Assembly (NCBI GenBank): GCA_029204225.1
Contig: CM055094.1
Location: 24,638,541 to 24,702,540, forward strand
Direction of reading: 5' to 3'
DNA: 64,000 nucleotides
DNA from: Diphasiastrum complanatum
Taxonomy: Eukaryota > Streptophyta > Lycopodiopsida > Lycopodiales > Lycopodiaceae
Under the pieces are notes generated by a model. It was not told the origin of the DNA. It searched no databases and was given only the letters and a program-made list of their open reading frames with translations. Numbering within the stretch: the first letter of the stretch is position 1; each line of letters starts with the position of its first letter. The position numbers and the translations under genes were made by a program. Of this stretch, positions 1-11,641 are shown piece by piece.

Positions 1-253
1 ATTGTATTTGAGCCAATTTGACATTTTTGGAATATTTCACACATGTGAAATTCAGATAACCATAACTTTTGCCATATTTCATCTTTTTTTATGATTCAAA
101 TCTTGTTTTAGAGAGATTGTCAAGCTAGTGAGATCTATCTCACAGTTTTTTGCTTAGTCTTACATAGGATTTGGTTTTGTACCCTTGATTGGTTCCTATA
201 GTGAGAAGATAAGCGATTCTTTCATCCATGTTTTTTTATTTCCATCATTCTTT
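1..253 (+). other. E1 leader and 5' LTR remnant
   Basis: AT-rich sequence before the gag start. It resembles the leader of E2 on the other strand: both share a segment reading CATAGGATTTGGT followed by TACCC just before gag. No standard TGGTATCAGAGC primer-binding site is visible, so the LTR/leader boundary is not placed. No gene is present. Confidence 0.5.
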
Positions 254-1150
254 ATGACTTCAATGGGTGTCTTTCTATTAGAAGAAAGTGAAAGATTGTC
301 AACCTCCAATTACTCAATTTGGAAGGTTAGAATGGAATCTGTCTTAATACTAAAAGATGTGATGGATATTGTACTTGGCATTGAAGAAGAACCACAAATT
401 CCTCAAGAAATTTCAAAGTACAAAAAGAGAGCTAGGATGGCCCTGTATTATATTAAGATGAATGTCTCAAATGACATCTTAAGAGAAATTCGTGCTTGTA
501 CTAATGCCAGAGATGCTTGGGATACTCTCAAGTCTATCTATGAGGCAAAGAATACTTCTAGACTTCTAACACTAAGAAACCAAATTTTTCAAAGTGTACA
601 GAGAAGTGATGAATGTGCTTCAGCTTATATAATGAGAGTTAAAGACCTCCATAGAGAATTGTCATGTATAGGAGACTCCATCAACCAAAATGAACTTGTT
701 CAAGTCATACTTAATGGGTTAAGAGTTATGCCATTAAGGAGGAGCTACCAAGTTTGGAAGCACTCCAAAGTGTGCTAATTTCTGAAGAATCAAGACAAGA
801 GTATAAACTCTTGAAAATGGAGAGACTGTCTCTCAACATTGATGGTAAAGCTCTCTCTACCAAAGACAAGCACAAGACAAGAAGTAAGAATCAACACCAA
901 TCCTCTTCAAGCAAGAACAATCTTATTTTCAAGGAAAAAGGAGATGAGGATGAGTCCTCTCAAGCTTCCACATCCAAGAAGAAGAAGAAAAACGTCAAGT
1001 GTTTCTTTTGTGGCAAGAAGGGACATTATGCCACCAATTGCTTCAAGAAGAAGAGTGAATTCAAGCAAGCCAACATTTCTAATGAAGAGAAGGGAGATGC
1101 TCATGCAAGTGATGGAGAAGGATCTCTTATGGTCTCGAGTTTTTCTTCAT
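254..1150 (+). pseudogene. gag: E1 gag (copia capsid/nucleocapsid), frameshifted
   Basis: Encodes the structural Gag that packages element RNA in virus-like particles. The start at 254 is chosen because the protein then begins like the E2 and E3 copies (Met-x-Ser-Met/Val-Gly then a Ser-Glu-Arg-Leu segment). An upstream in-frame ATG at 185 is less likely. A copia-type zinc knuckle CX2CX4HX4C (CFFCGKKGHYATNC) lies at 1000-1041, followed by lysine-rich sequence. Relative to the E3 copy near 41290, about 25 bases are missing near 725-735. This shifts the frame: the first part closes at 778 and the rest continues in the frame open from 754. The product is therefore split. Confidence 0.9.
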
Positions 1151-4100
1151 CGCCTTTCAAGAAGGACGGTTCAGGGTATATCGACAGTGGAGCTTCCTCA
1201 CATATGTGTAGCTCCAAGTATTCTTTTTCATCCATGTCACCTTATGAAGGAGCCAAGAAGTCCATCTACACAGCAAATGATCATGAGTGTGCTATTGAAG
1301 GCATAGGGACCATTCTCTTAAAGCTTTCTTCATCAAAAGTTCTTTCTCTATCTAATGTACTTTTTGTTCCCAAGTTAACAAAAAATCTTATTAGTGTTGG
1401 GCAATTGTTTGATAGTGGACTAGATGTGAATTTCAATGTTGATACAAGTACAATCAAGAAGCATGATGAGATCCTTGCATTTGGGTCTAGATATGGTGGA
1501 ATCTACAAGCTTGATATCAAAGAGTATGCTAACTCTTGTGATAGTGCTTTTGCTACTCATATGTCTTTGGAGGAACTATGGCATAGAAGGTTGGGACATC
1601 CTAACTATAATTCTATGGTGTCCATGGTCAAGAAAGCCAAAGCTATTGGCTTGCCTAATCTTATCTCCAAGAATTTCAAGCTATGTGAGGCTTGTGCCAT
1701 ATCTAAGTCTCATAAGAAGCTGTTTTCAAAGTCATCTATAAAGACTACACATCCATTGGAGCTCATACACTTGGATGTGCACTTCTCATCTTCAAAGGGC
1801 AAGGGTGGTGCTACTTGCTTTGTAACTTTCATTCATGATTTCACTAGATTTACTTGGGTATATCTTCTAGCTTCAAAATCTATGGTGTTTGACTATTTCC
1901 TAAAGTTCAAAACTCTAGTTGAAAAGCAATTTTCTTACAAAATCAAGATTCTTAGAAGTGATGGAGGTGGTGAGTACACTTCCAATAAATTTCATGATTA
2001 CTGTGAGCTTGAAGGCATTAAAAGGGAGTTTTCTTGTGCATATACACCATCTCAAAATGGGGTTGCTGAAAGAAAGAATAGAACACTATGTGAATGTGCC
2101 AAAACCATCTAAATTGAGGCATCCTTGCCAAAAGACTTTTGGGGTGAGCCTATCAATTGTTCAAACTATCTTTGCAATAGACTCCCTCATGTTGCACTTG
2201 GAGGAAAGTCACCATATGAAGCACTCTATTTGAAGAAACCTAAGGTTGAACACCTTAGAGTATTTGGATGCATATGCTTTGTCCATATTCCCTTGGAATC
2301 GAGAAAGAAGGATGATCCTTGTGCAAGCAAAGGAGTAATGGTTGGATAGTCATCCAACAAGAAAGCCTATCGAATCTACATGCTCTCTACCTCTAAAGTA
2401 ATTGATATTAAAGATGTAGTATTTCATGAAGAAGAAAACTCCAATTTTGGAGGGGCCAAGATCAAGCAATCTCAAAATCTATCACCTATTGTTATTGAAG
2501 ACAATCAACATATGGAGGAGTCAAGATTTGAAGATGGAAGTCCTCGGATTTTCACTCCTAGAAGATCCATGAGGGAGAGATCCGAGCCCAAGAGGCTCAC
2601 TTATGATGACAAAGGAAAACAAGTGGATCTTGATTCCACTTATGCTTATTTTGTTTCTCATGAGGAGCCCAAAGATGTTCAAGAAGCCCTCAATACCAAG
2701 GAGTGGTATGAGGCCATGAAGATTGAATATGATGCCTTGATCACCAACCACACATGGGAGCTAGTGGATCCACCACCTAACATGCATGTCATTGGATGCA
2801 AGTGGGTGTTCAAGATCAAGTACAATCATGATGGCTCCATCAACAAGTACAAGGCAAGAATATGTGCTAAAGGCTTTGCACAAATATATGGCCTTGACTA
2901 TGAAGAAACCTTTGCCCCTGTAGCAAAGATGGTGACAATAAGAATCATAATCTCTCTTGTCTTATTTTTTAAGTGGAAACTGTTTCAACTTGATGTCTCC
3001 AACGCTTTTTTGAACGACTATCTTGAGGAGGAGATATACATGGAACAGCCTCAAGGATTTATCAAGGATAAATCTAAGGTGTGTTTGCTATTTAGAAGTA
3101 TTTATGGCTTAAAGCAAGCACCTAGATCATGGTATTCAAGACTCAACAACTTTCTACTTTCATTAGGATTTGTGCTTAGTAACTATGATCCTTCTATGTA
3201 CGTAAAGTTTGATGGTTATAATATTGTCATTCTCCTAATCTATGTAGATGACATTATTCTTAGTGGAAATTGTTTCATGCTAGTTCAAGAAACCAAAGAT
3301 GCACTAGGAAAAGAATTTAAAATGCAAGATCTAGGAGAGATCCATTACATTTTGGGCCTTGAGATTGATTTTCATGAAGAGTATGCTTTTATTTGTCAAT
3401 CTAGATATGTCTTTTCTATGTTGAGAAAATTCAATATGCAAAATTGTAAAGGCATAGATAATCCCATGGAGCAACATGTAAAAGATCCTATTAAAGGTGA
3501 TGAAAGATCCTTTGAGGACATCACACTTTATAGGAGCCTGATAGGCTCTTTAATTTGGCTTACTATCACTAGACCTGATTTGAGCTATTGTGTGCTCAAA
3601 TTGAGTCAATTTATGAAAGATCCCAAGATCCAACATTGGAAGATGGCCAAGAGAGTTCTAAGATATGTATCTTCTACTCAAGATTATGGTTTATTGTACA
3701 AGAATGAAGATCTAACCATTGTTGGCTATTCGGATTCCGATTTTGCAAGTGATAAAATGGATCGGAAGTCCATTAATGCATATACTATCTTTCTTGGAGG
3801 CAATCTTGTGTCTTGGATTTCAAAGAAGCAAGATACCATATCTCTATCATCTTGTGAGGCCGAGTACAAAGCACTCAGTACAACAACTAAAGAGGTGCTT
3901 TGGATAAAGAGGTTAATCATGGAGCTAAAGTGCATCAAAGAGGATGATCTTCCCTTGATCAAATGTGACAACATATCGGCACAAGCTCTTGTAAACAATC
4001 CTATTTTTCATGCAAGAAGCAAGCATATAGAAGTGGCACACCATTTTGTAACGGAAAAGCTCATTGGAGATGAAATCAACTTAGAACATGTCGACACATC

Positions 4101-4206
4101 TTCGTGTATTGCTGATCTTCTCACAAAGCCACTTTGCAAAAATGCTTTCTCAAAGCATAGGTATAATCTTGGTCTTATCTCAAGATCAATGCTTGATCCA
4201 CATTAG
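1151..4206 (+). pseudogene. pol: E1 pol (PR-INT-RT-RH) with two nonsense codons
   Basis: One reading frame continuous with the 3' part of gag. Aspartic protease motif DSGASSHM at 1183-1206; GAG-pre-integrase LWHRRLGH near 1577; integrase core with first Asp near 1775, SDGGGEY near 1957 and Glu in VAERKN near 2062; reverse transcriptase with KWVFKIK, QLDVSNAFL and the catalytic YVDD at 3241-3252; RNase H with DSDFASD, SSCEAEY and ADLLTKPL near the end. Nonsense codons occur at 2110-2112 (within integrase) and at about 2347-2349, in the same frame, so only these two points break the polyprotein. The stop at 4204-4206 lies just before the polypurine tract, as expected. Confidence 0.93.
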
Positions 4207-4216
4207 ATACTTTTTT

Positions 4217-4340
4217 AGGAGGAGTGTCAAAATATTGAAAAATCTATCTAATGTTGTGAGTAGGGGTCCTAAAAATGCCAAAAATGAATTGAGCTCTTTT
4301 GGCTTAGTAAAGACCCATCTTAAAATAAAATATTCAAGGT
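4217..4340 (+). repeat. E1 polypurine tract and 3' LTR start
   Basis: AGGAGGAG at 4217-4224 is the polypurine tract that primes plus-strand DNA. TGTCAAAATATTG from 4225 is the first part of the 3' LTR and has the usual TG start. The same GGAGGAG-TGT arrangement precedes the E5 LTR at 61818. The LTR cannot be followed past about 4340, where the sequence changes character, so it is truncated. Confidence 0.7.
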
Positions 4341-7140
4341 AGGGACAAATCCACACCTGATTCTGAGATTTAGACAGAAGAATTAACATGGTTCAATATT
4401 ACATCCTGATCTTTTCTAGTTAATGATAAGCTTCAAACCCCTACCGATGCATCAAATCTAGGGACAAGCTTCTATCAACTAACAGATCCGATGTAATCCA
4501 AGTATCAGATTTCACTTCTAAACCTCACAATTGACATCCAAAGCTGCGGATAACTCAATAATTACAAAGATATCAGTTACGAATTCAACTGAATGAATTC
4601 TAACCAAGAAATTAATAACCAGTATTAAGCAATTATTTACAGGGATTACTAAAATCCTAACAGCGAAATACATTTCCCGATCACACTTACTACCTCTGAT
4701 ACCTCTCTTCTTCCCTTTTTAGAATTTTCAGTTCCCTGAAAATCTATTTCAGCTAAGGTACCAAGAAGATGTAATGACATTAGTAAATGTTTTAAACTAA
4801 TTATTGTAGGAAAAATTTCAAAACAATTTCATTTCTGTCCTATACTTGGGCTGAATATCTGATATATCAAAAATCATTTACTAGTATATGAATTAGTACT
4901 AGTCTGATCTTTTGAATATAATTCACCATAGGATTTTATTAGAAATGAAATTAGTTATGTAATTCCTATTATTACAAATTTTCCAATAAAATTGGACTGT
5001 TTTCTTTTTATCGACTGGTTTGGCATTACTCCGTTAATATTGACAAAACTTATCCAAACATAGAATATGAATTACATGAATGGAAATCCCACCAATAGGA
5101 TTTCAATAATTCTTGAACCGTATCCTATCAGATTTACTGACTAGATAAAGAATATTATTGCCACTCATCCAATCTGGTCATTTCATATTGTTTGACGATT
5201 TTAATTCAAATTTAACGAGTATCTTGCACAAACGTTTACTTGACTGATTTCTATCGATCAACATCGATTGGAAAACTATCAGACAAGTAACTGAATTCAA
5301 ATTTTAACCAATTTGAAATTCAACAAAAAGAAAAAAAATTTCAAATTTTAACTTTCAATCTGGGAGTTCCCCACTCCAAAGTTAAAACATGACAGCACAG
5401 TAAAAACTGCCGACAATTCATTGCGGTTCCTTCTGTCAATTTTAACTTATCTATTATTGAGAAATAATTTAGACTTAGTGAAAACACTGTGATCAATTTT
5501 GACTGATAAACTCAGTTTAATCAATTCACTAATCTAAACTGATTCCATAGATAATGAAAAAAATAATCGAAATTTTAATTTTTTTTTTCGGAAAACTCAA
5601 ATTTTGCCTTATTTTACGTAATTCAAAAATTTAGACGAAAGTACTGTTAGTGTAAAAGACAATCAAAATCGAAAAAAATCAAAAGATTGTCCGATTCCTA
5701 ATGTTATTAACCCAATGTCAAACTGGCATGCAAAGCACACTACATCAGTCACAAACGTCATTACAGAATGTAAACTTCAATTTTGCGAAATTTGTCAGCC
5801 ATTAACACTGATTTGTGACCCAACTGTCAGAGCACATGCGTATGACCACTCAAATTGATTGCAAATCCTTCATGCATGTCAAAATCACTCTAAGAATCAA
5901 CATGCAACTAATCCATGCAAAGACAGTACTACAAATTAGGGAAATGACTGGCATGCAATTAGAACAATTCCAAATTTTGCAAATTTTACTCACAAAACTA
6001 CAAAACTTTAGATGATCATAACTTTTGCTACAGGACACCAAATTGGGTGCTGTAAAGCTCAGTACATAGGGAGACCAAGTGAACAAGATGGTTGCCATGT
6101 CAGGCTGCCACCTAGGCTTCACATGTGCAAGATCAGAGCTGCCAGAAAATTGTAGCAAAGCGCACTTCCACAAGAAGGAATGATGCAAAAACGTTCAAAC
6201 ACCCATCCTAACCCAAAATTGATGCTACCAACAGTCTTAAACAATCAATTAGACTTCCATGAAGCATTCATACTGATCCTAAGATGTATTATAGGCTGAG
6301 AACGAAGATTTCTTGATTTGCAGAAGTCAAAATAGCTTCAAACTTGATGGAGATGGTGAATAAGCCATCGGCCATCAATTCATAGGTTTGATAGCTTGCT
6401 GGGAAGGTGAAAAGGAATGCTAATCATGCTGTAATAAATTCTAGAATGATCTCCTTATGGATTTGGAGAAATCCATCCTCCAAAAATCACCAAAAATGGT
6501 CATTTTTTGAACTTTTTTGACTTCCTACAAGTCCAATTCTTGGAATTCTTGGTTCTAACTTCAGGGAAAGCTTCAAAAGACTTTGGTACACCTCTTTATG
6601 AGCTCTACATGGTGTTTTACAGCCACCTACTATCCAACTTTATGAAGAAAAAAACAAAAATGATGATTTTTGGCTATTTTTCGATTTTTTTCATCACCAT
6701 AAAGTGGAAATTCATGACATTCAACTCTTTCTCTAACACATGAAAACCAATTTACAGAATATCAACCATCTAATTGATCTGATCTTGCTGGATCTTAATT
6801 CTTACTATCTATTTGTGCCAAAAAGCATGAAAAACCAAGCAATTTTGACCAAAACATAGCCTAGAATCATAAATCATTGGAGAGAACCGGCATGCATCAT
6901 TAATTTCATCATTAATGAACCCTTAAAAAAAGCATCACAAATTGGCCTTCAAGGACAATTTTCCATAAAACCACAAAGAATCCCAAGAGTAATGGATTTT
7001 AGCAACATGCAAATTAAAACTGGGATAGTACACCCACTTGCACCACTTGCTATCCACCTTGGAAGAGAATTCCACTGATCCAATCCAAAATTTTGATGAA
7101 AGGTAGCCCTTCTCCATATTCTCCAATCTTCGTAAGCCTT
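4341..7140 (-). mobile_element. Gene-free interior of element A (5' part)
   Basis: About 2.8 kb of AT-rich sequence without a recognisable gene. It lies directly downstream (minus strand) of the primer-binding site at 7141-7152, so it is read as the internal region of element A, truncated against E1 near 4340. The longest open frame (112 codons, minus strand, 5850-6188) has no motif I recognise and no similarity to Gag or Pol. No terminal repeats of a nested element were seen. Confidence 0.45.
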
Positions 7141-7152
7141 GCTCTGATACCA
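7141..7152 (-). other. Primer-binding site of element A (tRNA-Met type)
   Basis: The minus strand reads TGGTATCAGAGC, complementary to the 3' end of initiator tRNA-Met and the usual PBS of plant copia and many other elements. It marks the inner edge of a 5' LTR lying to the right and an interior lying to the left. Confidence 0.85.
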
Positions 7153-7673
7153 CTATAAGGGAAGCTCCCTAAGATCCTGCTTACAAGATAACACACAATG
7201 GAGAACACACTATGGAGCAACCACCCAACCAAGTAGAAGCAACCAATCAACTCTAGAAGCTTCACCACCAAGCCAAGGAACAAGAGGTATGAATGTACAG
7301 TGAAACCCTGGCAATGAATCCATGATCACAATGAGGAGTAGGGCGAGTTTGGCCTCAATATATAGAGCCAAAATCATCCTGGCCACATAGCCATGCATAG
7401 CCCTAAGTTTCCTATACATAGATTCACCTATAATAGAGTCCTATGCATGGACCACCTATTCATAGAATTGCTATTGATAACTCTACACATGCATACACTG
7501 TCTCATACCTTGTCTAAACTCCATTTAGTGTGTTCTGGGCTTCACAAGGATATTAGTTACTTTCGAGTCACATCCAGTATGACGTGGCATAACTAACAGC
7601 TTGATTTACTAGAGTACCGTGTATCCAAGACTAGGAATATACTGAATCCTACTTACTGGTCATGGACATAACA
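7153..7673 (-). repeat. Element A 5' LTR, inserted in gypsy C' protease gene
   Basis: About 520 bases between the PBS and the broken protease frame of C'. Read on the minus strand it starts TGTTATGTCCATGACC at 7673. The right edge is sharp, because the C' protease frame stops matching its family exactly there. The half of the repeat from about 7250 to 7673 is closely similar to 21752-22147, the 3' LTR of another copy in the same orientation. The inner end reads TATAG rather than the usual CA, so that boundary may be off by a few bases. Confidence 0.75.
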
Positions 7674-8145
7674 CAAACCGTACTCCAGCAATTCTGACAT
7701 GTATATCTTCAACCATTCCTCGCGGACGATTTTGATCAGCTAGCTTAATGGCAAAAGTCGCAAGTTTTGTCTTTCTAAGGCCCCATTTTGCACATAGCTT
7801 TGTAGAAATCAGGTTAACTCCCGAACCGCCATCTATCAAAGCTGTTTCATTAGGAAATTGTCTATGCTGTATCGGCATGGTGATATTTTTTTGTTCACTT
7901 TCCCAAGTTACTCCCGACATGGAGTACTTTATTAGATTCTTCAAATCCAACAAAAAAATTGGCTCCTGATGGACTTCTGGTTTAGCTTCAGTTAACTTTT
8001 GCGCTAATACTTCTTTTGCTTTTGGCACCAACTTCAGGAGCTCTCCCAACAAAATATTGATCTTATTAGACAAAATATTCATGAGCAGTTCTGTTTGTGG
8101 TGCTTCTGGTTCAGTCATTTTGAAAGGTTCTTCATGATGATACAA
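7674..8145 (-). pseudogene. C' retropepsin-type protease, truncated
   Basis: The 161-codon frame carries the active site of a gypsy aspartic protease, LIDGGSGVNLIS, with flap-side sequence resembling the C1 protease at 53901-54542 (shared AIKLADQ/AIKLVDQ and the KWGL segment). It would cleave the Gag-Pol polyprotein. The frame loses similarity at its last few residues, where the element A LTR begins, so the C-terminal third including the expected LLGRPWL segment is gone. The catalytic Asp-Gly-Gly-Ser is intact. Confidence 0.82.
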
Positions 8146-8159
8146 CTAAACATTCATAT

Positions 8160-9825
8160 TTGTATTGAATTTTTCGGTGACTGCAATGGTGAAGAACAAA
8201 CTTCGGCTATTGCTCTAGTAGCTTCAAGCTTCTCTTCTTCTTGCAGATGTTTAATTCACTGCCTCATGTCCTGATATTTTCTTTTTTCTGCATGAAGATT
8301 TGGACAGACTCCAGATGTTATTGGTATATCAATTAATGGTATAGAATCAATAGGTATTGGATCTACTACCAATTCTTTCTGCTTCTGTGCTATGGTGACC
8401 GCCATCAAAGGTACACTTGGTTTATTCTGAGCTAATGGTCTTTGCTTGATTGTTATTAAATTTACAGGAGCTGTAGCTGGTGGTGACTTTGGTTTTGCTG
8501 GACATTCCTTATAGCAATGCCCATAACCACAGTCACGACAGAATGTTACAAATTTTTCTTTATTTGGACATTCTGCAACTTTGTGATTTTCTCCACATGC
8601 AAAGCATCCAAGTGGTGCTCTGCTCCAGTTTCTAGATGCTTGTTGTTGCGCGGCAACATAAATAACATATTGGTCTAAAAATCCTCCTTCTTGATCATTA
8701 CCATAGTTCCATTACTTGGCACTTCTGTAAGTTCTGGTTCCATCAGATTGGCAGGAGGAGCAAGTAAGGCTAACTGTTCTGGGTATCTGAGAACAAATTG
8801 ACAAGGTCTAACTACCAAATTTTCTCCATAATGTGGTTTTCAATATCCCATCTGGGCATACCGTTGCTGAATTATCCGAGGATTGAAGTTGCAAAAAGCA
8901 GTCTCATGATCAAACTAATTACACAAATGGCATATATTGATTTCCATTTGTGTTTTCAATTGGGGACACTCGTTCACTGTGTGATTTTCTGTACAAATAG
9001 AACATCAGACACTTTTTCTAGTAGGAAAAGTCTTTGCAAACTTCTCAGGTTCCTTGTTTGCTTGTCCATGGAAATCTTCCAATGCTTTGATCTTCTCATC
9101 AAATTGCGACTGTAACTTTTCCATCTGTTTCTGCTGGTTCTTCCCGAGTTTCTCAAACTCATTGAGCATCATTTCTGCAGTAGCGTTGACATTCGTTGAT
9201 GCAATAGTGGTGGATGTCGTAGTGGTCTATCCTACTATATAAGACAACATACTGATATTTGGCTCATCATCTGAATCTTCATCCTCCTCCCGAATTGCAT
9301 CATCCATAGCACTTTGCAAAAGTGCATACTCATTATGGCATTTCAGCTCACATCTGATTCTTTTAGGTAAACCTGACAAAAATCACAAAATCATGGCATT
9401 TCGTTAATCAGCTCAGGTTCACACTCAGATCTAAGGCGTTTTACCAGTTTAAAGTAATCTCGAATCATTTTTCACTTTCCCATTATAATTTTACTTAAAA
9501 GTAGAAAAGGGTCTTCCATAAAATTCCTAGATTTGAACCGTGTGATAAGGGCTCGTTTAACAGTCTCCCAATCTGTACGTTCAGTTTCATCTTGATAATA
9601 GTACCAATCTTGTGTTGCGCCTGTTAAGGCCATAGGAAAAAGCTTAAGTTTATCTTGGGAAAAAAGTTTGTCATAGACTTCACAAGATTCAAAATAGATA
9701 TGAAGAAATCTAACTGGATTTGTTAATCCATTGTATTTGGGTAGATCCAAATGGGGTGCTCTTCTAACAATGATTGGATTGACTTCTTGAGGAGCGTCTC
9801 CAGGAGCACCTCCAGGGGCAGCCAT
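8160..9825 (-). pseudogene. gag: C' gag with four zinc knuckles, frameshifted
   Basis: The N-terminal capsid part is open for 117 codons (9825-9472) and contains the LPKYNG and ALITRFKSR segments of gypsy retrotransposon gag. After that the frame shifts several times. Four Cys/His knuckles can be read on the minus strand: CSICTENHTVNEC near 8965-9004, a CHLC...H...C unit near 8895-8935 (with an internal stop), CFACGENHKVAEC near 8569-8607 and CRDCGYGHCYKEC near 8502-8540. The same order and spacing are found in C1. An acidic segment DDAIREEDEDSDDE precedes the knuckles. Start chosen at the Met of MAAPGGAPG. Confidence 0.82.
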
Positions 9826-10895
9826 CTTTACAAATTAGATCAAGTAGACAATGAGATTGGATCTAGATTTTCAATCAAAACTATATCAGATTAGATCTGC
9901 TAGATCTCTTCCACTTGACAAGAATCAGATTTCTATATCATGAAAAAGATTCTAAAATTCAACCAAAATGAAAAAATTCTCAATCAGACTATATCAAATT
10001 TGACCCAAAATTTGACAGGGACTTGATCTAGAAAATCAGAACCTAAAAATAGATTTGGCGAAGGTTCCCTAGACGAAGATTCACTCGGCGAAGGTTCAGT
10101 AGTGCTATTTTTGAAAAACAAAACTCTCTAATCAGGTTTTTCTAACAAATTCTTTGGAAATAACCTTCGCCGAACTCTCAGACTCAGAATCTAACACAAA
10201 TAAAGCTAGGGTAGAACTGGCGAAGGTTTTTGGCATACAAAAACACAATTTTTGTAGTTTGGCGAGGGTAAAAATAAAGATTTTCTATGATCTAGATAGG
10301 ATGAATATTTTTTGAACTAAAAAATAGTAATTTATTATAAATAGAATGATTTGGAAACTCGGTGAAGGTTATGGCAAAGAATCAAGAGTAATACTGGTAT
10401 TTTTGCAAAAAAAAGCTTTTTTGGCAAAAATATGACAATATGACAACTGATCCTCTAAGAAACCTTCTTTTTCTAATATAATTCTTCGTCGACCTGGCAG
10501 TAGATAGATCTGAATTACACCTATGCACAGTGAATCAGACGAAGGTTCTTTTATTGTATTTTTAGGGTTTTTGGGATTTTTTTTGATAATTTTTGATGGT
10601 TTTTTTGATGTTTATGGAAATCTGCTGAGAAGAATTGTTTGCCCTTCAAACTGAAAGTTCTGTGATCAAAACCAAAGGTGCTTGCAACTCGGCGAACGTT
10701 TCTTGAAAGAGGGCGAATAGCTTTCCTTGTTTCACAATCAGATTAGATTTCAAACAAGCAAATCCACTCAAATCAAGCAAAATCACTCTTAAACTAATTC
10801 TAGATGCAGATTTAACAATATTCATGCCACAACAAGATGCCTAATGCAAGCTAACCATCCAACAAACATGCTGCAAACTGAGAAATTGGCATAGC
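9826..10895 (-). other. C' untranslated leader with scattered GGCGAAGGTT motif
   Basis: About 1.07 kb between the PBS and gag, AT-rich and without a gene. A short motif recurs through it: GGCGAAGGTT at 10057, 10087 and 10219, close variants at 10261, 10361, 10540 and 10690, and the reverse complement AACCTTCGCC at 10162. The related element C1 has a counterpart motif in the same position. The role is unknown. Confidence 0.7.
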
Positions 10896-10913
10896 TCCCC
10901 GACAACGGCGCCA
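10896..10913 (-). other. Primer-binding site of C' (tRNA-Asp type)
   Basis: The minus strand reads TGGCGCCGTTGTCGGGGA, the form known from plant Tat/Athila-type gypsy elements and complementary to the 3' end of tRNA-Asp. It lies about four bases inside the LTR edge at 10918. Confidence 0.88.
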
Positions 10914-10917
10914 AAAT

Positions 10918-11290
10918 TGTAGTGGGTTTCTTTCCTTGCCTATCCTCAACCCAAGATCTAATCAATCTAGCATCGAGGAGATGTAGTTGTCACATGTAGA
11001 TTTGTTCCCATGAGAGCGATAGCATAGTTCAGATTTCAGCGTGAATGGAAGATTCACATCTAACTATACCATCCATTAACCCTGAGCATTAAGACTACAT
11101 CCATTAACACTAGATCCATTAAAACTAGATCCACAATGAAGATAGCTTACTCTTTCTCTCTCTCCCTTTTTCTCTCATAAAAAGTATAAAAACATGCAAT
11201 TTCAATAACAATCAGATGCAACAATTAGCAAACCCAATAAAAGCATGAGAGATGGAAGAAAAGTGATAGAGAGCAAGGACATTCATAAAT
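10918..11290 (-). repeat. C' 5' LTR, truncated
   Basis: The plus strand starts TGTAGTGGG beside the PBS, comparable with TGTAGGATC at the same place in C1. The repeat includes a short CT-rich tract and a run of three imperfect copies of CCATTAA-type text near 11070-11120. It fades near 11290, where the LTR of copia F begins, and is much shorter than the 878-base LTR of C1. No gene is present. Confidence 0.6.
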
Positions 11291-11497
11291 CCATTTTACA
11301 AGAGAATCAATCTGCTTTATTGAAATGAAGATGTGTACATGTGTAGGAAACTCGAGTTGGTCTCTTTTTTTAGTAGAGAGGAGGAGTATTGTCAAAGTCA
11401 GTCTAAATACGATATACGTAGTTGCATCTACTGAGGATTCCATGCGCTCACCTCTGCTATGCCGCGACACGTTGATATCTTAACATGGTATCAGAGC
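11291..11497 (+). repeat. F 5' LTR end and primer-binding site
   Basis: The LTR ends TTAACA at 11485 and the PBS TGGTATCAGAGC follows at 11486-11497. The left LTR edge is not certain, because the junction with the C' LTR near 11290 has no clear signature. A CTCT/GAGG-rich tract near 11370-11390 lies inside. Confidence 0.65.
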
Positions 11498-11641
11498 TTT
11501 AATTCTAACTTTTGATTCTTTGAAGCAGATTTTTAGAACTTATACTATCAGAATGATTAGTTTGATAAAGAGTAGACACTTGCTGTAATTGTTTCCATTA
11601 ATACAATCTACTATCTGCATATACTCATCTTGAACTTCCAA

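Larger units (their letters stand above)
1..4340 (+). mobile_element. Ty1/copia retrotransposon E1, 5' end outside window
   Basis: LTR retrotransposon read left to right: leader/LTR remnant, gag, protease, integrase, reverse transcriptase, RNase H, polypurine tract, then the first bases of a 3' LTR. The domain order PR-INT-RT-RH identifies the copia superfamily. The 5' LTR lies at or before base 1. The 3' LTR starts at 4225 and runs into unrelated sequence by about 4340. Lesions are few (one short deletion in gag and two nonsense codons in pol), so it is younger or less decayed than the other copia copies here. It belongs to the same family as E2, E3, E4 and E5, whose Gag and Pol are alike. 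Confidence 0.9.
7674..11290 (-). mobile_element. Ty3/gypsy element C' (tRNA-Asp PBS), 5' half
   Basis: Minus-strand gypsy element with, from right to left, LTR remnant, tRNA-Asp-type PBS, a long untranslated leader, gag with four zinc knuckles, and the beginning of pol (protease). It ends at 7674, where the LTR of element A inserted, so RT, RNase H and integrase are absent. The PBS and gag knuckle type are like those of the plant Tat/Athila group. Gag and protease are clearly related to those of C1 at 50-57 kb but diverged, so this is a sister family. Confidence 0.8.

Noticed and set aside
839-1306. 155-codon frame overlapping E1 gag
   Set aside because: Out-of-frame shadow of gag; the zinc knuckle and protease are in the other frame.
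5850-6188. 112-codon minus-strand frame in the interior of A
   Set aside because: No motif, AT-rich context and no second copy to support it as coding.
7141-7152. tRNA gene suggested by tRNA-like sequence
   Set aside because: Only the 12-base complement of a tRNA 3' end is present, next to an LTR: it is a primer-binding site. The same holds at 11486, 24254, 37873 and 60998.
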